The notes under the pieces: generated by a model
What the model was told of the DNA's origin: nothing
The model's input: the letters and a program-made list of their open reading frames with translations, nothing else
Databases searched by the model: none
From: an uncultured Sphingomonas sp.
Lineage (GTDB): Bacteria; Pseudomonadota; Alphaproteobacteria; Sphingomonadales; Sphingomonadaceae
Direction of reading: 5' to 3'
NCBI GenBank assembly: GCA_913776255.1
Contig: CAJYLV010000065.1
Location: 1 to 49,883, forward strand
Length of the DNA stretch: 49,883 nt
Shown: piece by piece, positions 40,799 to 49,883 of the stretch
Numbering within the stretch: the stretch's first letter is position 1
Layout: each line of letters begins with the position of its first letter
Translations under genes and position numbers: made by a program

Positions 40799-40859
40799 AT
40801 GACAGCTGAATGCGATTTCAGAGACGATTGCGTGACGCAGCCGTTACGATTGCATGACA
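40799..40859 (-). promoter_or_regulatory. Six half-site array with 11-base period, probable PhoB boxes
   Basis: Read on the minus strand, six hexamers lie exactly 11 bases apart: TGTCAT (40854-40859), CGTAAC (40843-40848), CGTCAC (40832-40837), CGTCTC (40821-40826), TCGCAT (40810-40815) and TGTCAT (40799-40804). PhoB sites are TGTCA-type direct repeats with this period. The array ends about 100 bases upstream of the lipoprotein start, as for activation of that promoter. The two outer hexamers match perfectly; the inner ones are partial. Confidence 0.62.
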
Positions 40860-40909
40860 TGCCCGAAAATGGGACTTCATCGTGGCTTCACGTAACATAG
40901 GTCACGACT

Positions 40910-40995
40910 GTCGTCCCGGACTTGATCCGGGACCCCGCTTCTTCTCGAAGCCGGGACGAAAGAGCGGGACCCCGGATCAAGTCCGGGGCGACGGA
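40910..40995. repeat. Palindromic intergenic repeat, family B copy 1
   Basis: GTCGTCCCGGACTTGATCCG and its near complement ending in GGGGCGAC flank a centre with CCCGCTT/AGCGGG. A close relative lies at 46052-46134 and degenerate ones at 47480-47572 and about 47729-47776. The CGGACTTGATCCGGG core is the family's signature. Confidence 0.88.
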
Positions 40996-41026
40996 CGCTT
41001 CGGGCGACAGCCAAGCACCACAGGCG

Positions 41027-41063
41027 AAAAGCCCCGCCGGTCGCAGCGACCGGCGGGGCTTTT
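41027..41063. terminator. Strong bidirectional intrinsic terminator
   Basis: A 14-bp GC-rich stem (GCCCCGCCGGTCGC and its complement, 41031-41059) is bordered by AAAA on the left and TTTT on the right, so it can work in both directions. It lies just downstream of the minus-strand tRNA-Val and would end that transcript; the lipoprotein operon begins beyond it. Confidence 0.85.
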
Positions 41064-41074
41064 CGTGAACCGGA

Positions 41075-41149
41075 TGGTGGGCGCGACAGGGATTGAACCT
41101 GTGACCCCACCCGTGTGAAGGGTGTGCTCTACCGCTGAGCTACGCGCCC
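41075..41149 (-). tRNA. tRNA-Val(CAC)
   Basis: A 75-base cloverleaf with acceptor GGGCGCG/CGCGCCC, D-arm AGCTCAGCGGTAGAGC, anticodon stem CACCC/GGGTG with loop TTCACAC (anticodon CAC), T-arm with GTTCAAT, discriminator A and an encoded CCA. Confidence 0.95.
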
Positions 41150-41210
41150 ATCCGTTGGCGGAGCGGCGCAATTACGCAAGCCCCCCCGCCCTGTCCAGAG
41201 CAAAATCGCG

Positions 41211-41483
41211 TCAGTTGAGCGAATCCTTCAGCACCTTGCCGGCCTTGAACTTGGGCTGGCTCGACGCCTTGATCGCCATCGGCTCGCCGGTCCGCGGGTT
41301 GCGGCCCGTCGAGGCCTTGCGCTTGCTGACCGCGAACGTGCCGAATCCGACCAGCCGCACCTCGTCCCCCTTCTTCAGGCACGTCGAGATCGTATCGAAC
41401 ACTGCCTCGACCGCGCGGCTCGCCTCGTTCTTCCCCAATCCGGCGGCCGTCGCGACCTGCGCGATCAGTTCCTGCTTATTCAT
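41211..41483 (-). CDS. HU family DNA-binding protein
   Basis: ATG 41483 gives 90 residues, the normal HU length. It begins MNKQELIAQVATAAGLGKNE and has the signature VGFGTFAVSKRKASTGRNPR, with the beta-arm Arg/Pro that bends DNA, and ends FKAGKVLKDSLN. It compacts the nucleoid and helps replication and recombination. It lies downstream of lon, as hupB does in many proteobacteria, but separated by a terminator-like hairpin. Confidence 0.96.
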   Translation of the reverse strand: MNKQELIAQVATAAGLGKNEASRAVEAVFDTISTCLKKGDEVRLVGFGTFAVSKRKASTGRNPRTGEPMAIKASSQPKFKAGKVLKDSLN

Positions 41484-41588
41484 CCGCAAAACCCCACTTT
41501 CACAATTTATTACGCATATGGAATGGATTCGCGGATCGGAACCCGCACCAGCCCATTAACGCGCGCCCCCGCCACCGAGTCAAACGAA

Positions 41589-41618
41589 ACCGCCGTACCG
41601 GAATACCGATACGGCGGT
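41589..41618 (-). terminator. Probable terminator of lon
   Basis: ACCGCCGTA at 41589-41597 pairs with TACGGCGGT at 41610-41618 around a 12-base centre that can extend the stem with CGG/CCG. On the minus strand it is followed by TTTCGTTTGA, a weak T-rich tail, 27 bases after the lon stop. Confidence 0.65.
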
Positions 41619-41644
41619 CGCAATAACCTGAGAAGCTAGGTGAA

Positions 41645-44039
<2,395 letters not shown>

Positions 44040-44041
<2 letters not shown>

Positions 44042-45800
44042 GGATACTCCGGTGCCGCCGGTCGGGGGCGGCCTCTCTTCTTTATATGGTGCGTTCGGTC
44101 GCGGCATCAATCTTCTGCTCGCGCTGGCGGTTGCCGCGGCGCCCAGCGCGGCGCAACTGCCCGGCAAGGGCGAACCCCCGATCAGCGAACAGACCCAGCT
44201 TTCCGGCGGCGTGCGCCCGGCCGGACAGGCCGAGCTGACGCTGCGCTCCGCCGATCTGTCGTTCGCCCCGGATCCGGCGACGCGCCGGATGATGGCGCGC
44301 GCCGCGCTGGTCGTCGCCGCGAAGCGCGACGTCACGGCGATCACGCTCGACCTCGACTCCAACTACAAGGTGGAGTCGGTGACGGTCGACGGGAAGCCGG
44401 TGCGGATCGCCCGCCCGGACGGACGGATCGTCGTGCCGCACGCACTGACCCGCGCGGCGCCGGCCACGGTCGTGATCGTCTACGAGGGCACGCCGCATGT
44501 CGCCGTCAACGCGCCGTGGGACGATGGCATGGTGTGGTCGCAGACCCCCGACGGGCAGCCGTGGATCGCGAGCACCACCGAGGGCTACGGCTGCGACCTG
44601 CTGTGGCCGTGCCTCGACTTCCCGACCGGCGAGCCCGAGGTGGCGACGCTCCACATCGTCGCGCCCAAGGGCCTGAAAGCGCCGTCGAACGGAAATTTGC
44701 TCAGGGTCGAGCCGCTGCCCGACGGGCGCACGGTCTGGCACTGGCGTGCGCGCCAGCCCAACACCTATGCGATCGCGATCAACATCGGGCCGTATGAGGT
44801 GATCGAGGGCAGCTACAAGAGCCACTACGGCAACACGATCCCGCTCTATTACTGGCATCTGCCCGGCGAGGGCGCACAGGCGAGGAAGCTGTTCGACGAG
44901 TTCGCGCCGACGCTCGACTTCTTCGAGAGCGTGATCGGCCCCTATCCGTTCGGCGACGAGAAGCTGGGCGTGGTCGAGACGCCGCACAAGGGCATGGAGC
45001 ACCAGACGATCAACGCTTATGGCAATGGCTATGCCAAGGCGCCGGAGGGGTTCGACTGGCTGTTCCACCACGAGTTCAGCCACGAATGGTTCGCCAACCA
45101 GCTGACCGCCGCCAATTGGGACGATTACTGGCTGCACGAGGGGTTCGGCAGCTACATGCAGCCGCTCTACGGCCAGTGGCGCGATGGTGATGCGCGTTAT
45201 GCGGTGATGCTGGAGGCGCAGCGCAACCAGATCACCAACCGTGCCCCGATCGTCCGCGACCGCGTGCTGACCGAGGAAGAGGTCTATGAGCCGGCCAAGG
45301 GCGGCGCGGGCACCGACATCTATTACAAGGGATCGTGGACGCTCCACACCCTGCGCTGGCTGATCGGCAACCGCGCCTTCTTCGATTCGGTGCGGCGGCT
45401 CGTCTATGGCCGGCGCGATCCGAAGCCCGGCAATTTCACCCCGCGCTACGGATCGACCCGCGAGTTCGAGGCGATCGTGCGGGAGGAAAGCGGCCGCGAT
45501 CTGTCGTGGTTCTTCGACACCTATCTGCGCGATCGTGCGTTGCCCGAGCTGGTGACGACGCGCGACGGCGATGCGCTGCGGCTCGCCTGGCGGACGGAGC
45601 GCGCGCGCGTCTTCGCGATGCCGGTCGAACTGACCGTCGACGGCGTGATGCGGCGGATCCAGATGCCCGACGGCACGGCGACGGTCGCAGTGCCGGCCGG
45701 GGCGCATGTGGTGATCGATCCGGCGGCGCGTATCCTGCGACGCTCGGTGGCCGTGGAGGAATATCAGCAATGGCGACAACAGCAGCAGAAGTCCCGCTGA
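44040..45800 (+). CDS. M1 family zinc metallopeptidase (aminopeptidase-like), exported
   Basis: The 586-residue product has a signal-like helix (INLLLALAVAAAPSAAQ) near residue 28. The catalytic part has the exopeptidase motif GMEHQTINAYGNG in place of GAMEN, zinc site HHEFSHEWFANQL (HExxH) and the third ligand Glu in YWLHEGFGSYM 18 residues on. Unlike E. coli PepN it lacks the large C-terminal helical domain. It is probably a periplasmic or secreted aminopeptidase. The only in-frame ATG near the signal is 44040, sharing CATG with the divergent lon start; this is unusual, and the true start may be non-standard. Confidence 0.9.
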
Positions 45801-46015
45801 CCGCCCGGGTGGTCGAATTGGCGGCGGTTTTCATGATCGGTGACGGGTTGCTCGGGCTGACGCAGACCGAGCGGCATACTGATTTGTGGAAGGAGCGCGC
45901 GCTAGGGGCGGAGCGGACGGTGCGGCCGTTCGTCGGACGGCCGGGTCGGCGGCGGCTCTATGCGCTGGTCCAAATCGCCGCGGGGCTGGCGCTCGCGGCG
46001 CGGCAGCGGGGCTAG
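45770..46015 (+). CDS. Small 81-aa protein with a C-terminal hydrophobic stretch
   Basis: ATG 45770 has a good GGAGGA site nine bases before it and lies 31 bases inside the peptidase gene, in another frame. The 81-residue product is amphipathic at first (VPLTARVVELAAVFMIGDGL), basic in the middle (FVGRPGRRRLY) and ends with a short hydrophobic segment (ALVQIAAGLALAARQRG). Coupled expression with the peptidase is likely. No family is recognised; small membrane-associated proteins of this form are common. Confidence 0.6.
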   Translation: MATTAAEVPLTARVVELAAVFMIGDGLLGLTQTERHTDLWKERALGAERTVRPFVGRPGRRRLYALVQIAAGLALAARQRG

Positions 46016-46051
46016 CCCCTATCGACATACACCGCGCTCCCCCCCCTTCTT

Positions 46052-46134
46052 CGTCATCCCGGACTTGATCCGGGATCCCGCTTTTGCTGCGGCTGCCGAA
46101 GAAGCGGGGCCCCGGATCGAGTCCGGGGCGACGG
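46052..46134. repeat. Palindromic intergenic repeat, family B copy 2
   Basis: CGTCATCCCGGACTTGATCC, then GGGATCCCGCTT, and on the other side GAAGCGGGGCCCCGGATCGA followed by GTCCGGGGCGACGG. It is a close relative of the copy at 40910-40995 and lies between the convergent small gene and the antiporter gene. Confidence 0.88.
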
Positions 46135-46212
46135 ACGTGGGAGGCTGACGATCCATCAAATGGCCGGTCAGTCATGAGAATACTGAATGCCGATCGGTCC
46201 CAGCCCTGAGGG

Positions 46213-47336
46213 TCAGGGCACCACCGTGGTGAACAGATAGACCGCGAAAATCACCAGATGCACCGCGCCTTGCAGCACGGTGGTCCGCCCGGTGCCGAGC
46301 GAGATCGTCGCGATGAACAGCGACAGCGCCAGCAGAATGATCTTCATCGCGCTGAGCCCGAGCGCGAGCGGCAGGTCGAGCACCAGGCTGACGATCGCGA
46401 CCGCGGGGATCGTCAGCCCGATCGTCGCCAGCGCCGACCCGAGCGCGAGATTGAGGCTGGTCTGGATGCGGTTGCGCGCCGCGGCGCGATAGGCGGCGAG
46501 GCTTTCGGGTGCGAGCACCAGCGCCGCGATCACCACGCCGACCACCGCGAGCGGCAGCCCGGCGCCGAGCACCGCTTCCTCCACGGTCTGCGACAGCGCC
46601 TTGGCGAGCAGCACCACCGCGACCAACGCGACGAGCAGCGTGGCGAAGGCCACGCCGGTGGTGGCGCGGGTCGGCTCGCGGCATGGCCGTCCTCGTCGCC
46701 CTGTTCGGGCAGGAAATATTCGCGGTGGCGCAAGGTCTGCACCATCACGAACACGCCATAGAGGAACAGGCTGACCACCGCGACCAGCACCAGCTGCGAG
46801 GTAGCATAATAGGGCCCCGGCGTGGTGAGCGTGTAATTGGGGAGCACCAGCGTCAGCACCGCCAGCGCGGCAAGCGTGCAGAGCGCAGCGCTGACCCCGC
46901 GCAGCGTGAAGCGCTGCTCGCCATGTTGCAGGCCGCCGACCAGCAGGCACAGCCCGATGATGCCGTTGAGGATGATCATGATCGCGGCGAAGACGGTGTC
47001 GCGGGCCAGCGCCGAGGCGTCGCCGGCGTCGGAGAGCATCAGCGACACGATCAGCGACACTTCGATCACGGTCACCGCGATCGCAAGGACCAGCGTGCCG
47101 AACGGCTCGCCGACGCGGTGCGCCACCACCTCGGCGTGGTGGACCGCGGCGAGCACGCAGCCGAACAGCACGATCGTCGCGCCGATCGTGCCCGCCGCGC
47201 CCAATTTGTAGAGCGACAGCAGCACGGTCAGCAGCCCCAGCGGTGGCATCGCCAGCGTCCACAGCGGCAGGTCGAGCCGGTGGAGCAGCGAACGGCGCAC
47301 GTCGGCGGGCGGCAAGGCGTCGTCTTCGAGGGTCAT
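46213..47336 (-). pseudogene. Ca2+/H+ antiporter of the ChaA/CaCA type, disrupted by a frameshift
   Basis: Two overlapping frames together encode one CaCA antiporter of about 374 residues, close to E. coli ChaA (366). The first, from ATG 47336, carries LFGCVLAAVHHAEVVAHRVG, PFGTLVLAIAVTVIEVSLIV and several membrane helices. It loses sense near 46680, after PEQGDEDGHAA. The second continues with TRATTGVAFATLLVALVAVV, LVLAPESLAAYRAAARNRIQ and SLNLALGSALATIGLTIPAV, to VVP at 46213. Both carry halves of the CaCA repeat (GT..A and GSA..). The switch needs a -1 shift and no slippery heptamer is seen, so a one-base deletion or sequencing error is likelier than programmed frameshifting. Confidence 0.82.
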
Positions 47337-47479
47337 GCGATCGTCGGGCTCCCTTCTCCCGACCAATGCATGAGCCGCGGACATGATCCGCGGGTGAAAC
47401 GATCGGGGAGGCCTGTTAGGGGCAGGTCATCGCGGGCGGCCGGGCTTGCGAGAAAGCGAGATGCGTCCGGAGCGATCCG

Positions 47480-47572
47480 TCACCCCGGACTTGTTCCGGC
47501 GGCCACGGCTCCCGGTCATCCACCGGTTCGACGTTCGCGGCGCGCTGGATGCCGGAACACGTCCGGCATGAC
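47480..47572. repeat. Degenerate family B palindrome
   Basis: The left end CCCCGGACTTGTTCCGG and the right end CCGGAACACGTCCGG are near complements, but the centre has diverged from the copies at 40910 and 46052. It is probably an old element. Confidence 0.6.
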
Positions 47573-47606
47573 TTTCGGGGCTAGAGCGCCACGGCGTCCA
47601 CTGATC

Positions 47607-47683
47607 CGTCATTGCGAGCGTAGCGACGCAATCCAGGGCCGGATCAGGACGCCCTGGACTGCGTCGCTACGCTCGCGATGACG
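47607..47683. repeat. Palindromic intergenic repeat, family A copy 2
   Basis: CGTCATTGCGAGCG and GCTCGCGATGACG are inverted ends with GACGCAATCC and GGACTGCGTC inside, around CCGGATCAGGACG. The centre is the reverse complement of that in the copy at 36022-36098, so the two copies lie in opposite orientations. Confidence 0.88.
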
Positions 47684-47814
47684 ACGAGTTCATTCGGCCC
47701 CAGGTCATCATGATCTGAGCGGCGCGCTGGTAGCAGAGGAAGCGGGGCCCCGGGTCAAGCGCGGGACGACGCTGGTGGAAGGAGCCACCGGCTCCCCCAC
47801 CCTGCATCATCAAC

Positions 47815-49083
47815 TCAGGCGACCTCGCCGGCCTTCTTGCTCTTCTCGGCATAGACGCGGACCGGGTCCTTGCGGCCCTCGACCACGTCCTTGTCGATCA
47901 TGACCTCGTCCACCGAGTCCATCCCCGGCAGGTCGAACATCGTGTCGAGCAGGATGCCCTCGAGGATCGAACGCAGTCCGCGCGCGCCGGTCTTGCGCTC
48001 GATCGCCTTCTTGGCGACCGTGGTCAGTGCATCGTCGGTAAAGCCGAGCTTGACCTCCTCCATCTCGAACAGCTTCTGATACTGTTTGACCAGCGCGTTC
48101 TTCGGCTCGGCGAGGATCTTGACCAGCGCCGGGATGTCGAGGTCCTCGAGCGTCGCGATCACCGGCAGACGGCCCACGAACTCGGGGATCAGCCCGAACT
48201 TGAGCAGATCCTCCGGCTCGGTCTGGCGCAGCACCTCGCCGGTGCGACGCTCCTCCGGGGTCGCGACATAGGCGCCGAAGCCGATCGACTTGCCCTGCAG
48301 GCGGTCGCCGATGATCTTCTCCAGCCCCGAGAAGGCGCCGCCGCAGATGAACAGGATGTTCGTGGTGTCGACCTGCAGGAATTCCTGCTGCGGATGCTTG
48401 CGCCCGCCCTGCGGCGGCACGCTGGCGGTAGTGCCCTCCATCAGCTTGAGCAACGCCTGCTGGACGCCCTCGCCCGACACGTCGCGGGTGATCGAGGGAT
48501 TCTCGGCCTTGCGGCTGATCTTGTCGATCTCGTCGATATAGACGATGCCGCGCTGCGCGCGCTCGACGTTATAGTCAGACGCCTGGAGCAGCTTGAGGAT
48601 GATGTTCTCGACATCCTCGCCGACGTAACCGGCCTCGGTCAGCGTCGTGGCGTCAGCCATCGTGAACGGCACGTCGAGGATGCGCGCGAGCGTCTGCGCC
48701 AGCAGCGTCTTGCCGCAGCCGGTGGGACCGACGAGCAGGATGTTGCTCTTCGCCAGCTCGACATCGGCCCCCTTGGCGCCGTGGTTCAGCCGCTTGTAGT
48801 GATTGTGGACCGCCACCGACAGCACGCGCTTGGCCTGCTTCTGCCCGATGACATAATCGTCGAGCACGTCGCAGATTTCCTGCGGCGTCGGCACGCCGCC
48901 GTCCTTCTTGGCGACCAGCGCGGACTTCGTCTCCTCGCGAATGATGTCGTTGCACAGCTCGACGCATTCGTCACAGATGAAGACGGTGGGTCCGGCGATC
49001 AGCTTGCGCACCTCGTGCTGCGACTTGCCGCAGAACGAGCAATAGAGGGTGCTCTTGCTATCGCCGCCACTAAGTTTCGTCAT
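47815..49083 (-). CDS. clpX: ATP-dependent Clp protease unfoldase subunit ClpX
   Basis: The 422-residue product has the N-terminal zinc domain with Cys15, Cys18, Cys37 and Cys40, Walker [19 protein letters not shown], the conserved [13 protein letters not shown] pore region, Walker [12 protein letters not shown], and the ClpP-docking loop IGFGAYV, where the usual IGF tripeptide is present. It recognises tagged substrates and threads them into ClpP. clpP lies upstream on the same strand 267 bases away. It is complete and of normal length. Confidence 0.97.
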   Translation of the reverse strand: MTKLSGGDSKSTLYCSFCGKSQHEVRKLIAGPTVFICDECVELCNDIIREETKSALVAKKDGGVPTPQEICDVLDDYVIGQKQAKRVLSVAVHNHYKRLNHGAKGADVELAKSNILLVGPTGCGKTLLAQTLARILDVPFTMADATTLTEAGYVGEDVENIILKLLQASDYNVERAQRGIVYIDEIDKISRKAENPSITRDVSGEGVQQALLKLMEGTTASVPPQGGRKHPQQEFLQVDTTNILFICGGAFSGLEKIIGDRLQGKSIGFGAYVATPEERRTGEVLRQTEPEDLLKFGLIPEFVGRLPVIATLEDLDIPALVKILAEPKNALVKQYQKLFEMEEVKLGFTDDALTTVAKKAIERKTGARGLRSILEGILLDTMFDLPGMDSVDEVMIDKDVVEGRKDPVRVYAEKSKKAGEVA

Positions 49084-49350
49084 TCAGTCCATCCTTCGTC
49101 GCGGATCGTCGACCCGCTCTGTGCGCGGCGCAGGCTAACGCACCGCTCCTTAAGCAACAACGTACAAAGCGTCGTTGGCCGCCGCGCGGCGCGAAGGTCC
49201 CGCTTCCCGCCGGCGCAACGGCCTATATCGAACGTCCCGCGACGGGCTTCAAGGGCGAGCCCGGCGCGGTTCGTCGCGAACCGGCCATAGCAGGTCGGGG
49301 TAAGCAATTGGTATCGACGCGCGCCGGTCGCGCGCGCCGATCGCACCCGA
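49084..49350. other. Gap between clpP and clpX
   Basis: This 267-base stretch has no supported gene. It probably holds a clpX promoter and the end of the clpP transcript. No clear terminator or -35/-10 pair was found. Confidence 0.4.
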
Positions 49351-49883
49351 TCAGGCCGCCGCCGCGTCCTCGGCCGGCTGCGGACGCTTGTCGAACACCT
49401 GATCGATCAGCCCGAATTCCTTGGCTTCCTCGGCGCTCATGAACTTGTCGCGGTCCATCGCACGCTCGATCTCCTCGAGCGGCTTGCCGGTGTACTTGGC
49501 GTAGAGCGTGTTGAGGAAGTGGCGCATCCGCAGGATCTCGCGCGCCTGGATCTCGATGTCCGCGGCCATGCCCTGCGCGCCGCCCGACGGCTGGTGGATC
49601 ATGATGCGGCTGTTGGTCAGCGCGACGCGCATCCCCGGCTCACCGCTGGCGAGCAGGAAGCTGCCCATCGACGCCGCCTGACCGATGCAGACCGTGCCGA
49701 CGCGCGGCCGGATGTACTGCATCGTGTCGTGGATCGCCATGCCCGCCGTGACGACACCGCCCGGCGAGTTGATGTACATGTAGATGTCCTTCTTCGGATT
49801 TTCCGACTCGAGGAACAGCAGCTGCGCGGTGATGAGGCTGGCCATGCCGTCCTCGACCCCGCCGGTCACGAACACGATCCGCT
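49351..49883 (-). CDS. clpP: ATP-dependent Clp protease proteolytic subunit ClpP (5' end outside window)
   Basis: The visible part is about 177 residues; the N terminus lies beyond the window edge, where the frame reads [16 protein letters not shown]. The catalytic triad is present: Ser in GQAASMGSF, His in [11 protein letters not shown], and Asp in [11 protein letters not shown]. Other family text includes [20 protein letters not shown]. It forms the double heptamer that degrades proteins fed by ClpX and ClpA. The Ala-rich end (EDAAAA) is typical for alphaproteobacteria. Confidence 0.97.
   Translation of the reverse strand, partial: RIVFVTGGVEDGMASLITAQLLFLESENPKKDIYMYINSPGGVVTAGMAIHDTMQYIRPRVGTVCIGQAASMGSFLLASGEPGMRVALTNSRIMIHQPSGGAQGMAADIEIQAREILRMRHFLNTLYAKYTGKPLEEIERAMDRDKFMSAEEAKEFGLIDQVFDKRPQPAEDAAAA

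Larger units (their letters stand above)
47337..47814. other. 478-base intergenic region with several palindromic repeats
   Basis: No gene is supported here. It holds a degenerate family B element (47480-47572, CGTCACCCCGGACTTGTTCC ... CACGTCCGGCATGAC), a family A element (47607-47683), and a partial family B half (about 47729-47776, GAAGCGGGGCCCCGGGTCAA). Between clpX and the antiporter gene it has apparently served as a landing site for repeats. Any promoter for the antiporter gene should be near its right end. Confidence 0.75.

Noticed and set aside
44082..45779. 565-codon minus-strand frame opposite the M1 peptidase
   Set aside because: Arg/His/Val-rich composition typical of antisense shadow frames; HExxH peptidase on the plus strand is real.
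46640..46720. Programmed frameshift in the antiporter gene
   Set aside because: No X XXY YYZ heptamer or downstream structure was found, and antiporters are not known to use frameshifting.

Overview
The window looks like the chromosome of a high-GC alphaproteobacterium of the Sphingomonadales, most likely Sphingomonas or a close relative. The main clues are two PEP-CTERM proteins with the sphingomonad-type PEPxxWAMMMLGFG tail, a TonB-dependent receptor with the VVVGR-type N-terminal motif, the ccmC-D-E block, the clpP-clpX-lon-HU order, and several intergenic palindrome families.

Region 1 (1-17.65 kb) is a P2-like prophage or prophage remnant ending at the 3' end of tRNA-Met(CAT). From left to right it holds small uncertain genes, including a degenerate nuclease-like protein, a CxxC protein and an ExbD-like lipoprotein on the opposite strand. 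A contractile tail module follows: spike gpV, baseplate gpW, sheath FI, tube FII, chaperones E and E+E' joined by a T TTT TTG slippery site, tape measure T, U and D. Next comes an accessory block with two PEP-CTERM proteins, a two-gene cassette of visibly lower GC (a soluble two-domain protein plus a four-helix membrane protein), an SRAP protein and two small membrane or exported proteins. Last is a control module: an XRE repressor diverging from a chain of overlapping small genes that includes an Ogr/Delta-type zinc-finger protein and runs into a tyrosine integrase facing the tRNA. Baseplate J and I, tail fibre, X, capsid, terminase, replication and lysis genes are not seen here. They may lie left of the window or be lost.

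Region 2 (17.65-24 kb) is housekeeping: tRNA-Met, a 2H phosphoesterase overlapping the end of kup, a DUF3072 protein, ccmC-ccmD-ccmE followed by a TPR protein, a leucine-dehydrogenase-family enzyme and tRNA-His. Region 3 (24-35.3 kb) is a complete type II secretion operon, gspC to gspN, on the minus strand and mostly linked by 4-base overlaps. Region 4 (35.4-40.9 kb) has a prolyl-4-hydroxylase-like oxygenase, then a beta-helix-like lipoprotein and a TonB-dependent receptor. The last two lie behind a six-fold, 11-base-period array that looks like tandem PhoB half-sites. Region 5 (40.9-49.9 kb) has tRNA-Val, an HU protein, lon, an M1 aminopeptidase whose start codon overlaps that of lon, a frameshifted Ca2+/H+ antiporter gene, clpX, and clpP cut by the window end.

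The best candidates for something new are the low-GC prophage cassette (10.6-12.2 kb), which has the layout of a lambda RexA/RexB-type exclusion system, and the apparent phosphate-starvation array in front of the lipoprotein/TonB receptor pair next to the type II secretion operon.
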